Source: Lutraria lutraria (Eukaryota; Mollusca; Bivalvia; Venerida; Mactridae). From it: a DNA stretch of 64,000 bases. The stretch spans positions 9,710,416-9,774,415 of the forward strand of contig OZ026844.1 in assembly GCA_964023205.1 (NCBI GenBank). Direction: 5' to 3'. The translations under genes and the position numbers were made by a program. The notes beneath the pieces were generated by a model that was not told the DNA's origin, ran no database searches, and saw only the letters and a list, made by a program, of their open reading frames with translations. This document shows, one piece after another, positions 27,701 to 42,700 of this stretch (the first letter of the stretch is position 1; each line of letters begins with the position of its first letter).

Positions 27701-30700
27701 GTACTTACAGTAGATCCCTAAAGTTTAATATATAATCATATAAAACAAGTCATTTAGTTTGTATACTGCTATAGAAACAGTAAAACGTCTATACTTTATG
27801 AGAACTAATTTCCAAAAGTAACTAATGAGTTCAACATACAGTCTAACCTGTGAACAAAGGACACCTTTGGGAAGACATGTGGCCTTTATTGACAGGTGGC
27901 CTTTATTAAGAGGTCATTAATTTTCATTATAAATAATCAATGACAGTTTTTTTAAAAGAATTGACTTTAATCTAAGTGACCTTTAATGGAGGTGGCCACA
28001 AAAACAGGCTTGACTGAATGCCGTATTTTTTTTGTATCACAGACCTAAAGTGGAGGCATTAAACTAGTAATAGAGCTTTGATCATAAACATCGCAGCAAA
28101 ATCAAGTGCCCTTTCTAAGATCCTCCACTTATGCTCTTTACAAAACATCAGTAACACGCAATCACAAACATTTTTGAATAATCACTTCTTTAAATTACCT
28201 CCCTTAGTTTGATACAAATTACCTCCCTTGCAACAAAATTGATAAAATTGAGACACTTACTGTACACCCATAATATCATCTCCAAACTTCTCCTGTTGTT
28301 TCCAAAACTCACTTCCAACTCGAACTGAAATAAATACTTTATCATCAACATCCTGCCGAATATTTGACAATCACCATCAAATATGAAAATTACCTAAATA
28401 CTATATATATACTAAATTCATAGCAATTATTAAAAGCTATAAAATGTGAGATTTAATTAAAACTGAAATCTTTTTGTAGCAAGTTCCTTCTACTTGTGCC
28501 TTCAAAGTGATCAACATATTTCTTCTGAAGATTTTGAAGACACAAAAAAATAACACATTTCAATATTATACCAAAAATGAAACTGTATGTTGTTTGCAGG
28601 TTAAACTGTATAATGTAAGGTATAAAACCAGAATATATCTGTATTACAATAACAATAAAAGCCTTACATCCTTTCCCATAGTCTACAGCAGGTATTGTTC
28701 TATCTACAATATATCTATCTTCTTGTATCTTGCGGTAATTATCAGCTTGATTCATGGCTAAATCTTCAGGCTCCTTCTGTAACAATCCTGCAAAGAATTC
28801 AAGTCAAAATATAATACCTTGGTATGTAAAATAACAAAGTAAAGTCAAACCTGTGAACAAAGGCCACATTAGGATTGAATACAAAATTAGGCCTTTATTG
28901 ACAGGTGGACTTTATTCAGAGGTTGTTTCGTTCTATGTAATCAATGACGGTTTTCATAAGAATGGCCTTTCTTCACAGGGTGGCCTTTTTAAAGAGATAA
29001 CTGCTACCACAGTGTTGACTTCAGATGTTTAATTTCATATCAGTTTGAAATAATCTTGACTTGATCTTTATTAATGACCAATGAATAACTTAATAATTCA
29101 TTCACTCAAAGAAAATATTATTCATTTTGCATACATTTTGTTTGTATTATATTTAAACATACATCATAATTTATCTGGGAGTGATCTTTCTTATTTTCAT
29201 ACTACAGTCTAGATTTCCTTTACCCTGGATTATCCGAAACCATGGATTAAACAGTCCCGTTGATTTCCGATAATCTAGCTTTTTATAATACAGTTTTATG
29301 TCAATTAACAAAAAATATTTAGGTATATATCCATCAACAAGACATCATGAATAAATGAATTTCATTCTTAACTGCTTGTATTATATGATACTATGATAAT
29401 ATACATTGCAACCTCTCCAAAGCAACACCCTTTGGGAAGAGCAAAATCATGTTGTTGTTGAGAGGCTGTTGCTCTAGAGAGGTTAACTTTATAGTTAAAT
29501 CGTGCAGTGGGGATAAAAAATCATGCTGTTGTTGCAAAAAGGTTGTTGCTCAAGAAAGGGCCACTCTTGAGAAATCCTACTGTATATCTTGAAAGGTTAC
29601 ACAAAAAATCAATAGTTACATACTAGAGATGTGTCCTTGCTGTTTTTTTCTTTCTATCATTTTTGTTTGCCAATTTTTCAAAGCATTACTCTCAACACTA
29701 CGTCCCCATACATCATTTTCACGTTGTCTCTTTTTCTTCTCATATTTTAGTGAAGGTTCGAGAGGCTGGATGTCACCTCTTGTAACAGTAGGAATGTCCT
29801 GAATAAATGAAAGAGTATTAATGTATTATTAATAACAGTTAAATCTGTAAACCACAAGTTAGTAAGGCATTTTAAGGTATTCAAAGCCTAATGCTTAATG
29901 CTATGCAAAAATGTTAATACTACAAAATAGTAGGGCTGTCCCGATATGGCCATGTACCGGTACGTACCAGTACAGTGCTGAACGATATGCGTATGATATC
30001 GTATCGGATGGTCGCGTATCGGCCGTATCGCGCTTTATTTACTTTTACATTTAAAACTCCTAGAATGTTCAACAACTGAACAAGATTTACGAATTTACTC
30101 TCATTTAATCGTCAACAATGCTTACTCAACTAATATCTGGGGTTCTACATATTCATAGACATTAGCAGCTATTTAGAGAAATTAGCAGCATGGGGTAAAG
30201 CTAGACCACAAATTCGATTCAAATATTCTGTTTGGTGAGTAGATATTGACTTATATATTATATTATTACGTTTTTTATTACTTTGAAGTACTTTTATATC
30301 GTATCGTAGATATGGCATATCGTTAGTACCATATCGCAATACGTATCGTATCGGCTGAGATCTGTATCGGGACAGCCCTACAAATAGTATAGCCCAATTA
30401 TCATTGTTTCTTTGATAGTTACCTTAAATAATTCCATTTATTTTACAACACTTTTAAAAAATGCAAGAGTTATTGCCCTTGTTGAAATATATTAATTTCT
30501 GTAGATATTGTATGGTGACCTATATTTTTCTTTATCAAATTAGATTGGTAATGTACTCTCTCAAGCGACCTACAAACATGTGCAATGCAATATATTCCCT
30601 TTTCTTCAAAGCGACAAAATAAAGAAGGTAATTAAAAGTAACTGCTGTAAAAAAACTATGTTATTGTCTGTTATCTTACCATGAGATCTCCACGTTTAAT

Positions 30701-33700
30701 AGCTTCATACTGGAAGTCATCATAGTTCCCCAGTATACTGTGAGCAACAACATTACCTATAGGGTCATATCTTGGACCAGCAAAACCTATAGGTAAGTAA
30801 ACATTAAATGAATGATTGGAGAAAATGTTAAGACTCATATCAGCAAAACAAAAGAAATTAATTATTATAGCGTGTTGCAATGATATTCATATGATAAATA
30901 CTAGTACCGGGTATATAACAAACCAGCCCAGTAATGATTTTATAAGGGTTTAACATCACACCATCAGCCAAGGTCGCGTGGCTGCTATTCCGCCTTTAAG
31001 GATGGTGCCCACCCGAGGAAGACCAGATATGTACAACTGGATAAAACCATTCACTGTCTGTATGCTAACTGGACAGTTTTCTCACATGTGAATTTTTTTT
31101 CGGTCTTACATGTGATTTGGATGCACACAAATTAGGGGTGAGTGATAACTGGTCACATACCATACTAGTAACAACATGACCATTGAGGCTCAGCTTATAT
31201 GGACAAATACCCTGTAAGCTTAAAAGCTACTAAAGCTTGAAAGCATAAACAGAAGACATACATTTCTTCATCAAAACATGAATAGAATATGGTGCATTGT
31301 TTTCAATCTTCAATTCTTACATACGGTTGAATCTTGTTACAGAAATACAGAATTTTAAATTAACAGATAATCTATAGTTTGCATAATGAATCTACAGTCG
31401 AACTTGTGTTAGCGAATAAAGACCACCTGTGAATAAATGCCATTTTGGGAATATTTAGAACAAAACAAAGGCCACCTGTCAATAATGGCCACATTTTATC
31501 TTTCCTAAGGGTGACCTACATTCACAGGTTTGACTGGAGTTAAAATACATACCAGAGAACTCCATTGGTTTAATTTCAGCATCCAGAGGGGCAGCTTTAG
31601 CAACTGTCACTCTAAAACACAACATTATAATAATTATATCATAGATAGTGATATATTATCCAATTTAAATGACTTGAGTAATATACTGGGATGTCATCTA
31701 TTATACTCTTCTTATACATTCAAAACTAAATAATAATAAAACTTCAAGCAAATTTAAAGTAGAAAATAAGGTAGTGTTCAAAAGACTACTACCATTTAGG
31801 ACCCATTCTTTTTATTATTCAAAAAATGAGTAGGGATATAAAAGCCCAGTACTCCTATCTTTCTTCTCCCCTCTACGTGGGCTGTTATGCAACAGGTAAA
31901 ACATTTCTTTTAATCACTTGAGATTGACAGACTTATTAAGAAATTGAAGATCATTACATGTATTAACAGTAATTAGCTAGATCAATTAATTGTGATATAA
32001 TGATAAGACTTACTCCCTAGGTTTAGGACGATTCAGAATTTCAGCGGGCTTCAACTTTCGAACCACGATTCTCTCTGTGACAGGTGTAGTGGCTCTATCT
32101 GTCTCTGGAGGTCTCGGATCTCGTATCTGTAAGATAAATAATATACAGTAAAACTTTACCTGGTAATCACTTCAAAATGAGAATGATCTCATGGGAATAT
32201 CTATAGTCAAACCTGTTAACAAAGGTCACCCTCAGGAATGATAAAATGTGGTATTTATTGACAGGTGACCTTTAATCGGGGGTCATTTTGTTCTAAATGA
32301 TCAATGACTGTTTTCATAAGAATGGACTTTATTCACAGGGTGGTCTTCATCTGCAGGTGGCTGCTAACAGTTTTGACTGTACTTTTCGTAGTGCCAGTTG
32401 TCAGTCAATATTATGACTTTTCTAGTCAAAAATAGGATCTTTAAACGAAGGTTATATTGTTATCAAACATAGGAATAGACATACAAATGACATCAGCATC
32501 ATTTTATCATGATATCATGTTAAGGTAAGGTTTTTTTAAACTTATCCACGTAACATATCAGACAAAACAAGAGGTCATACCACATAATGCTTGATAAAAT
32601 ATTTTCTATCTCATTTCAGTGGGTTTAACGCCAATTCAGTCATATATATGGCGACAAACCCTTTGAATAAGATTCATGAAATCATGAACATTTCTTGAAC
32701 TATTCATGAATAGTTCATGAACTATGCACAAATATTTGACAGGGGCTGATTCAACTAACTGGTTTTCCTGTACTGTATTCTAACCTGTACTAATTTACAC
32801 TTTCATAAAGAGCCGGCAACTTCTCTACATATGGTGGAAAATCAACATTTCTGTCAAATTTTACAGAAGGGTATGACCTGCTGCGGCCCAAGCTCACTCA
32901 TTTCTCAATAGTGAAAGAACAATCTTTTTCTTATTATAAAATCTTATGAATTAACTTTTGTTCTAACCTTGGTAAGTTCCTCATCTTTAATCTGAAGTTT
33001 TTCTATTTCTTCATTCCAGATGACATTACGAGCCCCTACAGATTCATCTTGCAATGCATCTTGGGAAGGTGTTCCTGATTTCTCAGGGGTTCCATCCCTT
33101 TTGCGATTTTTCAGCTTATCTGAAAGAACAAGAAAAAACACATGAAATGCAAGACATCGTAGTATTTCCGTAACGTGATGATCCGACTACAGTCATCAAT
33201 CATTGAACATTTTACTTGAGCAAGGTCATGGTCACAGAATCTAACACTCCCAAGGAACATACACCATTTTTCAATGTCTAAACACTCAAAATACAATTTA
33301 CATTGTTGGATCCGATTTATTCAACGACCATTTAAGTCTTAACAAATTAAAGCAAATGATTGTCGAAAGAAAACAAATATTTAAAAATTCCTCTTTGAAC
33401 GAAAGCATGCATTGTTGATTACTAAAGCAAAAAGTTTAGTGGCCTGGTACCAAAAAGTAAGGAAAACTCTTTTTTTTTCAATTTTTCTTCCTAATCACCT
33501 TTATTAACAATTCATTCCAGATTATGTTCATGCTTTTGATTTTTCCATTAGAAACAGTTTTGGTGCCAGCTCCAAAAAAGGTCTATTGAGTATAAATAAT
33601 AAAGAAAGCATTCTGACATGTATTTTGGGTTCAATACAAAAATTAAATTGTTGAAAAAAAAAATCCTCCCTACCTATACCTAATGAAAATATCATGGTTT

Positions 33701-36700
33701 AAGGGTTACAGCATAGGAGTCAAGATACATGTACAAGAAATCATGAGACAATGCACAGAGATATTATACAGTAAGAGATTATGAATTTAAATATTTATCA
33801 CAGTGAAATGGTTCATGCTCATCAATGTTCTGCCAGTTTCTACAGATAGAGTACATTGATCGACTCGTACGATTATATATACACCTAGAAATTTAAAATT
33901 GAATAAATGAATATATATGAAAAAAAAGTTCATGCATGCATGATTATAGTATATATATATACAATTCTATCAGCCTCTGAAATAAAGAATAAATTAATAA
34001 CATTGAATCATTTCATAATAAACATGTATCATGTATGACAATTTCTAGATGTTAGCATATATCAGGATGCTGACACTAGACATCAACTGTCAGGGGTAAA
34101 AAATTACCCTTAATTAGCCAATACCAATTTTAGGAGTCCACAAACTTTCCTTTAATGTAATAGTAAATTTGATCCCTTGGTATAATTAAATTCTTAAGAG
34201 CCTTGCTAATTTCATGAGTTACAATGCCATTTAAGATCGAAGGAGATCATACTGAAAATAAAACATATATTTTACATCAATCGATCAATACATACAATAA
34301 TAAACAAACTTACTGCTCATCATAATTTCCAAAACTGAACAATACTACTTAAAGAAGGACAAATCCTGGGTAAAAATAATCCGAAATCTATTCATACAAC
34401 TTGCAAAATATCATAAAACCACAACACTAAAATGTGTTTCTAAGTCAAATATTTTACAAAATAAACCATTGTACTACAGAACACTGAATCTATTTTTTAA
34501 TTAAAATACAATTTCAAGCTGGATTTGAGAATCCATACAAAACCTATCATCCACAAATTTTGATAAGAAATCAAAGCGCAAAAAAGGTCTAAAATACCCA
34601 TATGAACATCAGATTTAGAGTAGTTTACTATCTAATACTTCAATCAGTATATAAGTTTAAATCAGAGGCTAGATTCCACTATATCACCATCAATATTAAA
34701 TTTCAAAGCTATTTAGAAACAAGGAGATAAATATCTTTGGGTTCTTTTGTTTACTTGAACCAGTCTATTACTACTTGGGTTCTTTTGTCAGAAGAACCAG
34801 TCACCTCCATAGAGATTAATGTTATATGTGCATATATTGTCTCTCCATGGGCAAAGACCACAGATAATGTAAACCTATAGTGCTATCATAGAATACTTAA
34901 AATAAAGTATATATTTTAATTGTTATCAACAAGTTCAATGTATTGGACATTTGATATGTCAGGATTTAAGTAACTATTTATAATAAATATTTTAATACAA
35001 TGAGGCCAAACCATTTAGACAATGGACATTGAATTATACCTTAATTAACATGTATAATATACGGGTCATCAGGTATAGTTTGATTTTATTAAACTGTCGA
35101 AGCTGAATAATTATGTGGTCACTGAATGCGATTATTTTTAGCTTTGTACCACAAGAGATAGTTAGGGGTTGCCCAATTCCGAATGTTTATAGATGTATTA
35201 ATATTATATATATATGTAGCACATATTTAGTTAAATACATGTACATTCGACAACTGGTATAACGAAAACAGAGGTGACTAAATATATATAAATATGATGT
35301 TTTGATTCATGCAAGATGTAAATAGTAAACATAAACCATTGTAGTTCTAGATATTCTATTTTTTTAAGTATTTTTTTTTAAAGATGGTCCTTCTGACTTA
35401 TGACTCCAATGACATCTCCAGAAGGGGGGTCATTATCTGGTGATTGCTAAATAATTGAGTGGTCTATGTTACCATACACAATTTCATGAACTATTCAATG
35501 ACACATAGTCCAAAAACAGCCCTTGAAATATTCATAAAAGTTTTTCAGGACTAGTTCATGAACGTTTGAAGAACTATTTCCTAAACGTTCATGATTGCTA
35601 AATGAGACAATACACTAACATCTTGTATAACAAAATATTCATTAACTGTTCATGGACAACAAGTTCAAGAACAGGTCATAAGCTGTTCATTAAAATGTTG
35701 TCCTTGATCAGTTCATGAACTGTTGGTGAACATTTGAAAAGAATTTATGTGAAAAACATTCTTGAAAAATTCATGATCCCAATTCATGAACTGCTATTTC
35801 ATGAACCATTCATGAATTTGTCTCATTTAGCAATCATGATTTTTTCTTTATGAATTGTGTATGTGAACTACCCATGAACAAATCATGAATAATTCATGAA
35901 CTGTAATCAAATCTTATAGAAGCTAATAATGAATGCAAGAATTGACTGTGAAATTATGCAGCTTTCAAAGTTTAATAAAATCGCACAATACTGTCAGACA
36001 CAGGTGAAAATGATGGTCGTTTTACCATGAATTACTATGAACTACCATTCATGTCCATATAACCATTAACTATCATAGTACTCTACCATCATTGATGTCC
36101 CTTCTTATAGGATTAAGCTTGTCTGTTTCACTCAATTTATACAATATAAGGTCTAAGTGTTCCTTGTGTTTGAGGTTTAACTAATTAGACCAATTGTATT
36201 CTGCTTCAAGTGTCAGACATTTTAGCATTTGACCAAATGCCTGGTTTCAAAAGTTCAAGTTTATATTCTTCTAAAAATAATACCTACAGATTTGTCTGTA
36301 AAACTGAAGTGGTATTTAGCTTTAATCATGGAATTAACTGCCTTCTAACACTAGTTTATGAATAAGATTTAAAATTTAAGAAAAGTTAATTGAACTTTTT
36401 AACAAACAATCCTTCAGGTTAAAGGTTGTTATGACTTTGACATAAAGAGGTGCAGAGATTAAAATTTAATCCGAGAAAATGTTTTCCTTCAATGTTTTTT
36501 ATTTAATTTTCTTAAAATTCTGTAAAAGTCATGACAATAATTATCATGTTTTCTAATTCTTTATGTTTTCTGATATATTTTTTTTTAATCTTAAAATACA
36601 GTAAGATTATGATAACTGTGATTATGATAACTGTGATGTCTGAAAATGTATTTTGAGAATGAAATATTTTGGGTGTACGGCACTTTCAATAAAACTTAAA

Positions 36701-39700
36701 CTTAATGTCATGTAACTGAATGTTATTATAATACAATACAAAGGACAGATAAGTCTGCGAAGTGTCCCTCTTAGTTATAAATTTATTCAAGCCACTATGA
36801 GTTAGTTTATTGTTTAGTTTAACCCTTACAATGGCAGTGGAACTGAAGCTGCAAAGCTTTAGTCACCAGAAAAGAACCTGACCTGCAGAAAACAATCGTA
36901 CATGCAGTCTGACCAGCCCATTTACTGTTGGCTGACTAACTTCTCAATTCTCATTGTGATAAAAATTCCCTTAAATTGAAAATCCCCGGTCAAATATTTA
37001 TGCATAGTTCAATAAAAGTTTGTGATTTCATGAATTTTATTCAAAGGGAATGGACAGTTTCAAAATGAAAACTGAATAATTTCACTCAGGAAGTTCAGCA
37101 GGTAAAGGGTTATAAGAATAGCAGTATTCTTTTGAATCATAGAATGTCTGATAATGAACAAGACAGAAATATAAACATCTTAATATAATATAATTCAATA
37201 ACTAGTAGTATATACTATGTGATATTGGTCAGACACAACCGTCAACAGTTGCTTAAAGGCTGGAATAACACATGAAAAACCCTTCCACGCACTTAAGCAT
37301 TAGAATTATGTGCCACCACATGAATGCATGTACACAAAATGATTAATATTAGGAAACTATACAATGTTTACACATCAGAGCTGGGTCATATATGGAATTA
37401 CCCTCAACAAAAAACAACACAGGTATTCTCACCTTTGCCAAAGGCAGAAGCATTTGACAATCGACGTTCTTTCCCACCATGTGAGTGATGAGACAATACT
37501 TTGCCCCCCGACACGTCCCGACTACTCCGACGACTCTGATTGATCATCTTTTATAAACGAGATCACTTAATTCCAACAATTACTTTTATCAGTTTTAACA
37601 ATGTAAATGCAAATATCCTTATGATTATACACTTGCAGGTAAAAATAGTTATCCAGTAACTACATCAAAATAACAAGCTACCATCTGAAAAAAATTCACT
37701 AAAATTTAAAAACATTTATAAATTATAAATCCATAAGCAGACTTCCAACAGAAAAGAAAAACAGGACAGCTTTATACAACACTGCATAACATGTTTGGAT
37801 CAGTCATTCAATAATTGCCCTGTATGATTTAGTAAGTATTCTAAATATATAATCCTTCCAATTCACAGTATACTCGCAGATTAAGTGTTCCAACACATAT
37901 AGCTGTTCCTTATTAAAGCGTATTACAAAATTTAATCCACAGAAATATCAGTAAACAATGACAAAGCATGCACTTTTCATTGGTCCAAACATCTAACAGA
38001 AACTGTGAAGATTCAACCTTTCTTAGTCTGAACTACAGCAAATTGATTTCTGTCTTACAAAAGCATATAAATCAATTAAAAAAATGTTAAAAGCCAACAA
38101 TAGCATACCCCACCAGCATAGCAACAGACAGTAAAGTCGTTATCATATTGAAAACTTATCAATTATTAATACATCTGTATCAGGTAACTGTCAAATGCAA
38201 TACTCTTATTTCTCAAATCTACATAAAGCAGGATTAATTCCAGACTGTCTTGAAATTGCTCTTCATATGAATCACACTAAATTGTTCAGAACACCCCTGT
38301 CAGTAATTATTCATAATTCAAGAGTATACAAGAATAGTTCAATAAAAAAATTGTGATTTCATTAATTTGTTTTGAATATTTGCTGAGTTACAGCATGTTC
38401 ATATGGTATAGATTAAACTCATACTTCCTAAATCACATAGTTAACAGAAAATAAATCCATTAAATACATATTATTATTATAATTGGTTTTCTAACCAAAC
38501 TTGTAAAACAAAATTCAAATTATGATATCCCAGGTAGTACATACACTATATGAATTTCTCTATTGCGAGTTTTAATAAAACTCACTCCTCAAATATAAAT
38601 AGTTGCAAAAACAGCAACATACACTTTCTTAAATTCAAAGCAGACTCAAATTTGTTTTTCGTTCTCAAATTTCAAGATCAAATAAAAAATCTATATGCTG
38701 AATCTGTCGATTAAGAACTTAAAATGTTATGACATATTATTAAACTTTATGTATGAATCCAAACACTTGAAGTGGTTAACAGACAGAAAAATACCTTCAT
38801 GAGAAAATTCAATGTTAGACACTGAATGACTGAATGGCCTAAGCTATGCATTATGTACCAGTATTCCATTTTTTTCAAATACATCTCACTATTACAATAT
38901 ATTATTTCAAAGACTAAAATAAAATTCTTACAGTAATCTTAGAGACAAACATTTACAGACTCAAACTTATCTAAACAGAAAAAAATATAATATACACTCG
39001 ATCAAAACACCGAAGTTAATGGCAACGGTAAAAAAAGGTTCAATCTCAACGATGAGCCAATCAAACAACGATCAAAACTTATTTATCAAATATTGATTTC
39101 AAACATTCTCTTTATTGCTCAACATCAATACATTTAATTCTACATATTAAAAGCATAATTAATAGTAAATAATGAGCTTTTAAGAGAATCCAATTCTTCC
39201 ATGTAAATTGTATACCTGCACATACTTATATTCAAATTGCTTCAGCCCAAAATTCTATGCAAACTCAAAAACACTGACAACTTCTTAATTAATTATAACA
39301 TGGTGATCAAGTTTCTAGGTATTCAAAATTTGTTTACAATGAAATAATATTTTACTCATTTTCATTTTAATGAAATCTCAGCTAAATTAGAATAACATAC
39401 AATGAATATTTCATTCTGTAGATACAAACATTTACAAAGACTGATCAATTCAGACATAAAATGTTTGCATTAGCTTAAAAAAAGAAAGAAGAGAAATATT
39501 CCGAAGCAATAATTTTGTCCTCTTCACTTGCAATCTCATGTTATAATTACAATATGTTAACAAGTTTCATGATCAAATGAGACGAAAAGAAATGATTCAA
39601 TGTGCTATCCTGCAATTTGATTGTACTAAACATACTAGAACTTTAGACAAACTACCACAATTAATCCTCAAAAAACACAGTTCTTACTATAATAGTTCTT

Positions 39701-42700
39701 TACAAGACGTCCAGCTTTTTTACTGAATAACTATTTTCACACAACAATCAAAACCAAAACAATTATTTATCAAAACATAGAATTATTGCCCTCAATGATA
39801 TCAAAACATATTTATCAACATCACTGCCTTAAGCTATAAATAATTTTTCATATCACACAAATATTACTATTTATTTATCATGACCTAGATTATTCAACTT
39901 TGTTTAATTCTTTAAACTCATTAACAAGTTAATACATTCAAACAAAAGCCTTTTTACACAGAGACTTCAACTAGATTAACATAATATGTATTATCACAAT
40001 TACTGTACTTATTCAACAATAACAAAAACTTAATCACACTCTGAATGTGAACAAAAAGATCATTTTAACAGCCTATCAAACATCTAAAATGTGACAAAGG
40101 CAGTGCAGTATATTTTCAAATCTTCTAAAGTCATTGTAACTAACTGTAAACAGGCACAGGCCACAGTGTGTTTCCAGTCACCAGACAATTTTTGGTGCCA
40201 ATCAGTAAAATCCAAAGGATGAAAATATTTGGGGACAAATCTTGCGTTCGTCAGTAATGGTATGAAGGAAATATTTAGCAAAGTAATAGAAAGTTTTGTT
40301 GCCAATATCTACCCCATTGTTCTGGTCTAGCTAGAAACAGGTTGTTTTTCTGGTCCTGTCTCAGCAGATCAGCCTTATAAAAAATATGACAACTAAATCT
40401 TTGTAAGGTAACAGCTAAATGTTTCCTGTTCTAATGTTGTGTTTTCGGGCCATACATTACATTGTGATAACAATACAATAAATAAATTGTGATACCATAA
40501 TGATTTGGAGGGATGTGGTACTGGCTCAAACTTTCCAAACAGTTGCACAGATTTTTTTTTTTTGATATCAAACACATGATTTGCAAATATGATGACTCAG
40601 ACATTGGAGTCAATTGCAGACAAGAGTGAAACATTTGGAGAGGCGGGTGACCTGACTCGGGAGTTAAAATGGTTTACCTGTTGGTGAATGGGTCATTTTA
40701 ATGGGAAACATTGCAAGGCCTCATTTATTTGAATTGACTAGGGTTTAATGTCACACTAACAGTCAGAGTCATTTGGTCACTTTTCAGCTTAAGCATTGGA
40801 GGACAACCAAAGGTGTACACCAGGGTAGAACCAACAACCTTTGTAAGCTAGCACAACAGTTTCCTTATATATGATATATAATGTCTAGTCCAAGGTTGAA
40901 TTCAAGCTCACAGTTGCAGTGAGGGACTTCAGTGATAATAAATCAGCGACCATAACCACTGAGCTGAGCCACTGAGCCCCCCCATTAAACAACTGACCTC
41001 ATGTGCAGAAAGAGACAAAACCATTGCAAAATACTGATGGAACATTTGGAGAGGGTGGATCCACCACTTATAAGGTCTATTTAAACCTTTGATGACAATG
41101 ATAAAAAATTGCAAGCAGCAACAGTTTGCAAGCAGCAACAGAACCTTTAGAAATCAATATCCAAATTTTTACATAGAGTGTTTGGCAAATCTTTTAAGAC
41201 CTTAATCCAATCCTGGCACACAGTGGCCAATATTCAAGATCATGGATCAACACAATCTAAACAATGAAGTATCTGAAACCTCCTGGATTGATATTCCAGC
41301 TTTGGAGAGAGAGGCCAAATGTTTTGAAGCCAATGACCCTGACACACCATGGTCAAAGTTTGGGTGTCAAATCAGTAAAGAGACAATATAACAGAATAAC
41401 CTATTAAACCTAAGTCACATAAATTTTGAATACCGTCAAGAACATCACACCTGAACTCAAATCAACACTATTCTTTTGTCTTTTATATAAATGCTCTAAC
41501 AATGACATATAGACAAAGCAGACCATTAAAATCCCTGTACATATATCTGGTTAGATGAATACATTGTGTAGAGTTATAACAAAAATTGAGCATGAAGTAT
41601 TGATTGCTCCTTGTGTATCTAACCTGTGAAGGATCTTTTCAGAGTAAAGAAATACAGTAACTGCACAAAATGTAGATAGAAATGGTTATCAAACACTGAA
41701 TAAGTACTGCATTTTGTTCTAAATAGAAGAAGCTAAAATTATTTAAAAAAAACTGTTAAAGAATAAATAATGTTTAAGTGTTAATTAATTTCACTGAGAT
41801 GTGATTATGTGTGTGTGTCTTTATTAAGAGTCCTAAGGGGACGAAATGTATGAATACATATAACTATTGAAGGATGTTTAAAACTTTCTGCGACAATTGT
41901 TTTACTGGATACTGGAGTATTTAATGATCCATGTACAGTGCATGTAAATATGTGGTTCTCAGAATACTCATTGAAAGAACAAAGCAAGAGGGAAGTTTCT
42001 GATATTGATAAAAACAATGAACAAACTGAAAGGATTACTCCAGTGCTGTAGGTGGTAGATGAGTTAGGTAAGTAGCATAATATCTTGTTCAGTGAATGTT
42101 ATAACATGTCATGAAATCCCATATTTTACTATGCTCATCTGTATATAAACCTTCAACAAAGACTGTTTTATCATCTCAATGATGTGTGAACTCCAGCAAA
42201 ATGAAGTTCATGAAATCATGAACATTTCAAGCCATTCTGATTCAAGAACAGTTCATGAACTGTTAACAACAGTTTTTGGCCTGTGTTCATGAACTTTTTA
42301 ACATGAAATGCTCTAAAGAGGTATTCATGAACAGTTCATGAATCATTTCAATTCATTTGGAGTTCATGAAATTGTAATTCTTGCTCTAAACCATAACATT
42401 CTAGTGTTTTGTAGCACCATAATCATCAATAAAATCAAGCAATCAATAAAATTTTAAATAAATAATACATAATTTATGTAGCTCAAATATTTGAATGCTC
42501 TGACGGAAAATGAAGATAGATTAATGTAATCCTTGCAATTGGCCTTAATTAGAATAGAAATATTATAAGATGGATTTTTCTTAATATGGATTTTCTTGAA
42601 GAATTAAGTATCTGCCACATTCAGTATGTACATAAACACCATTGTATAACATAATGATTTAAGACATATTAATTCAATCCAAAATTAATCTAAAATGGAA

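Larger units (their letters stand above)
25009..28260. other. Intron between exons 8 and 9
   Basis: It holds a minus-strand SINE-like copy (26260-26950), a short (ATCA)n tract near 27538-27575 and MITE copy 3 (27839-28016). The rest, including a 90-codon plus-strand frame at 27243-27515 with a Lys run, shows nothing gene-like. Confidence 0.6.

Noticed and set aside
28661..28780. Inner acceptor TTACAG of exon 7
   Set aside because: Using it after exon 6 gives AAA GGA GCC TGA, an immediate stop; the outer GCAG acceptor keeps frame.
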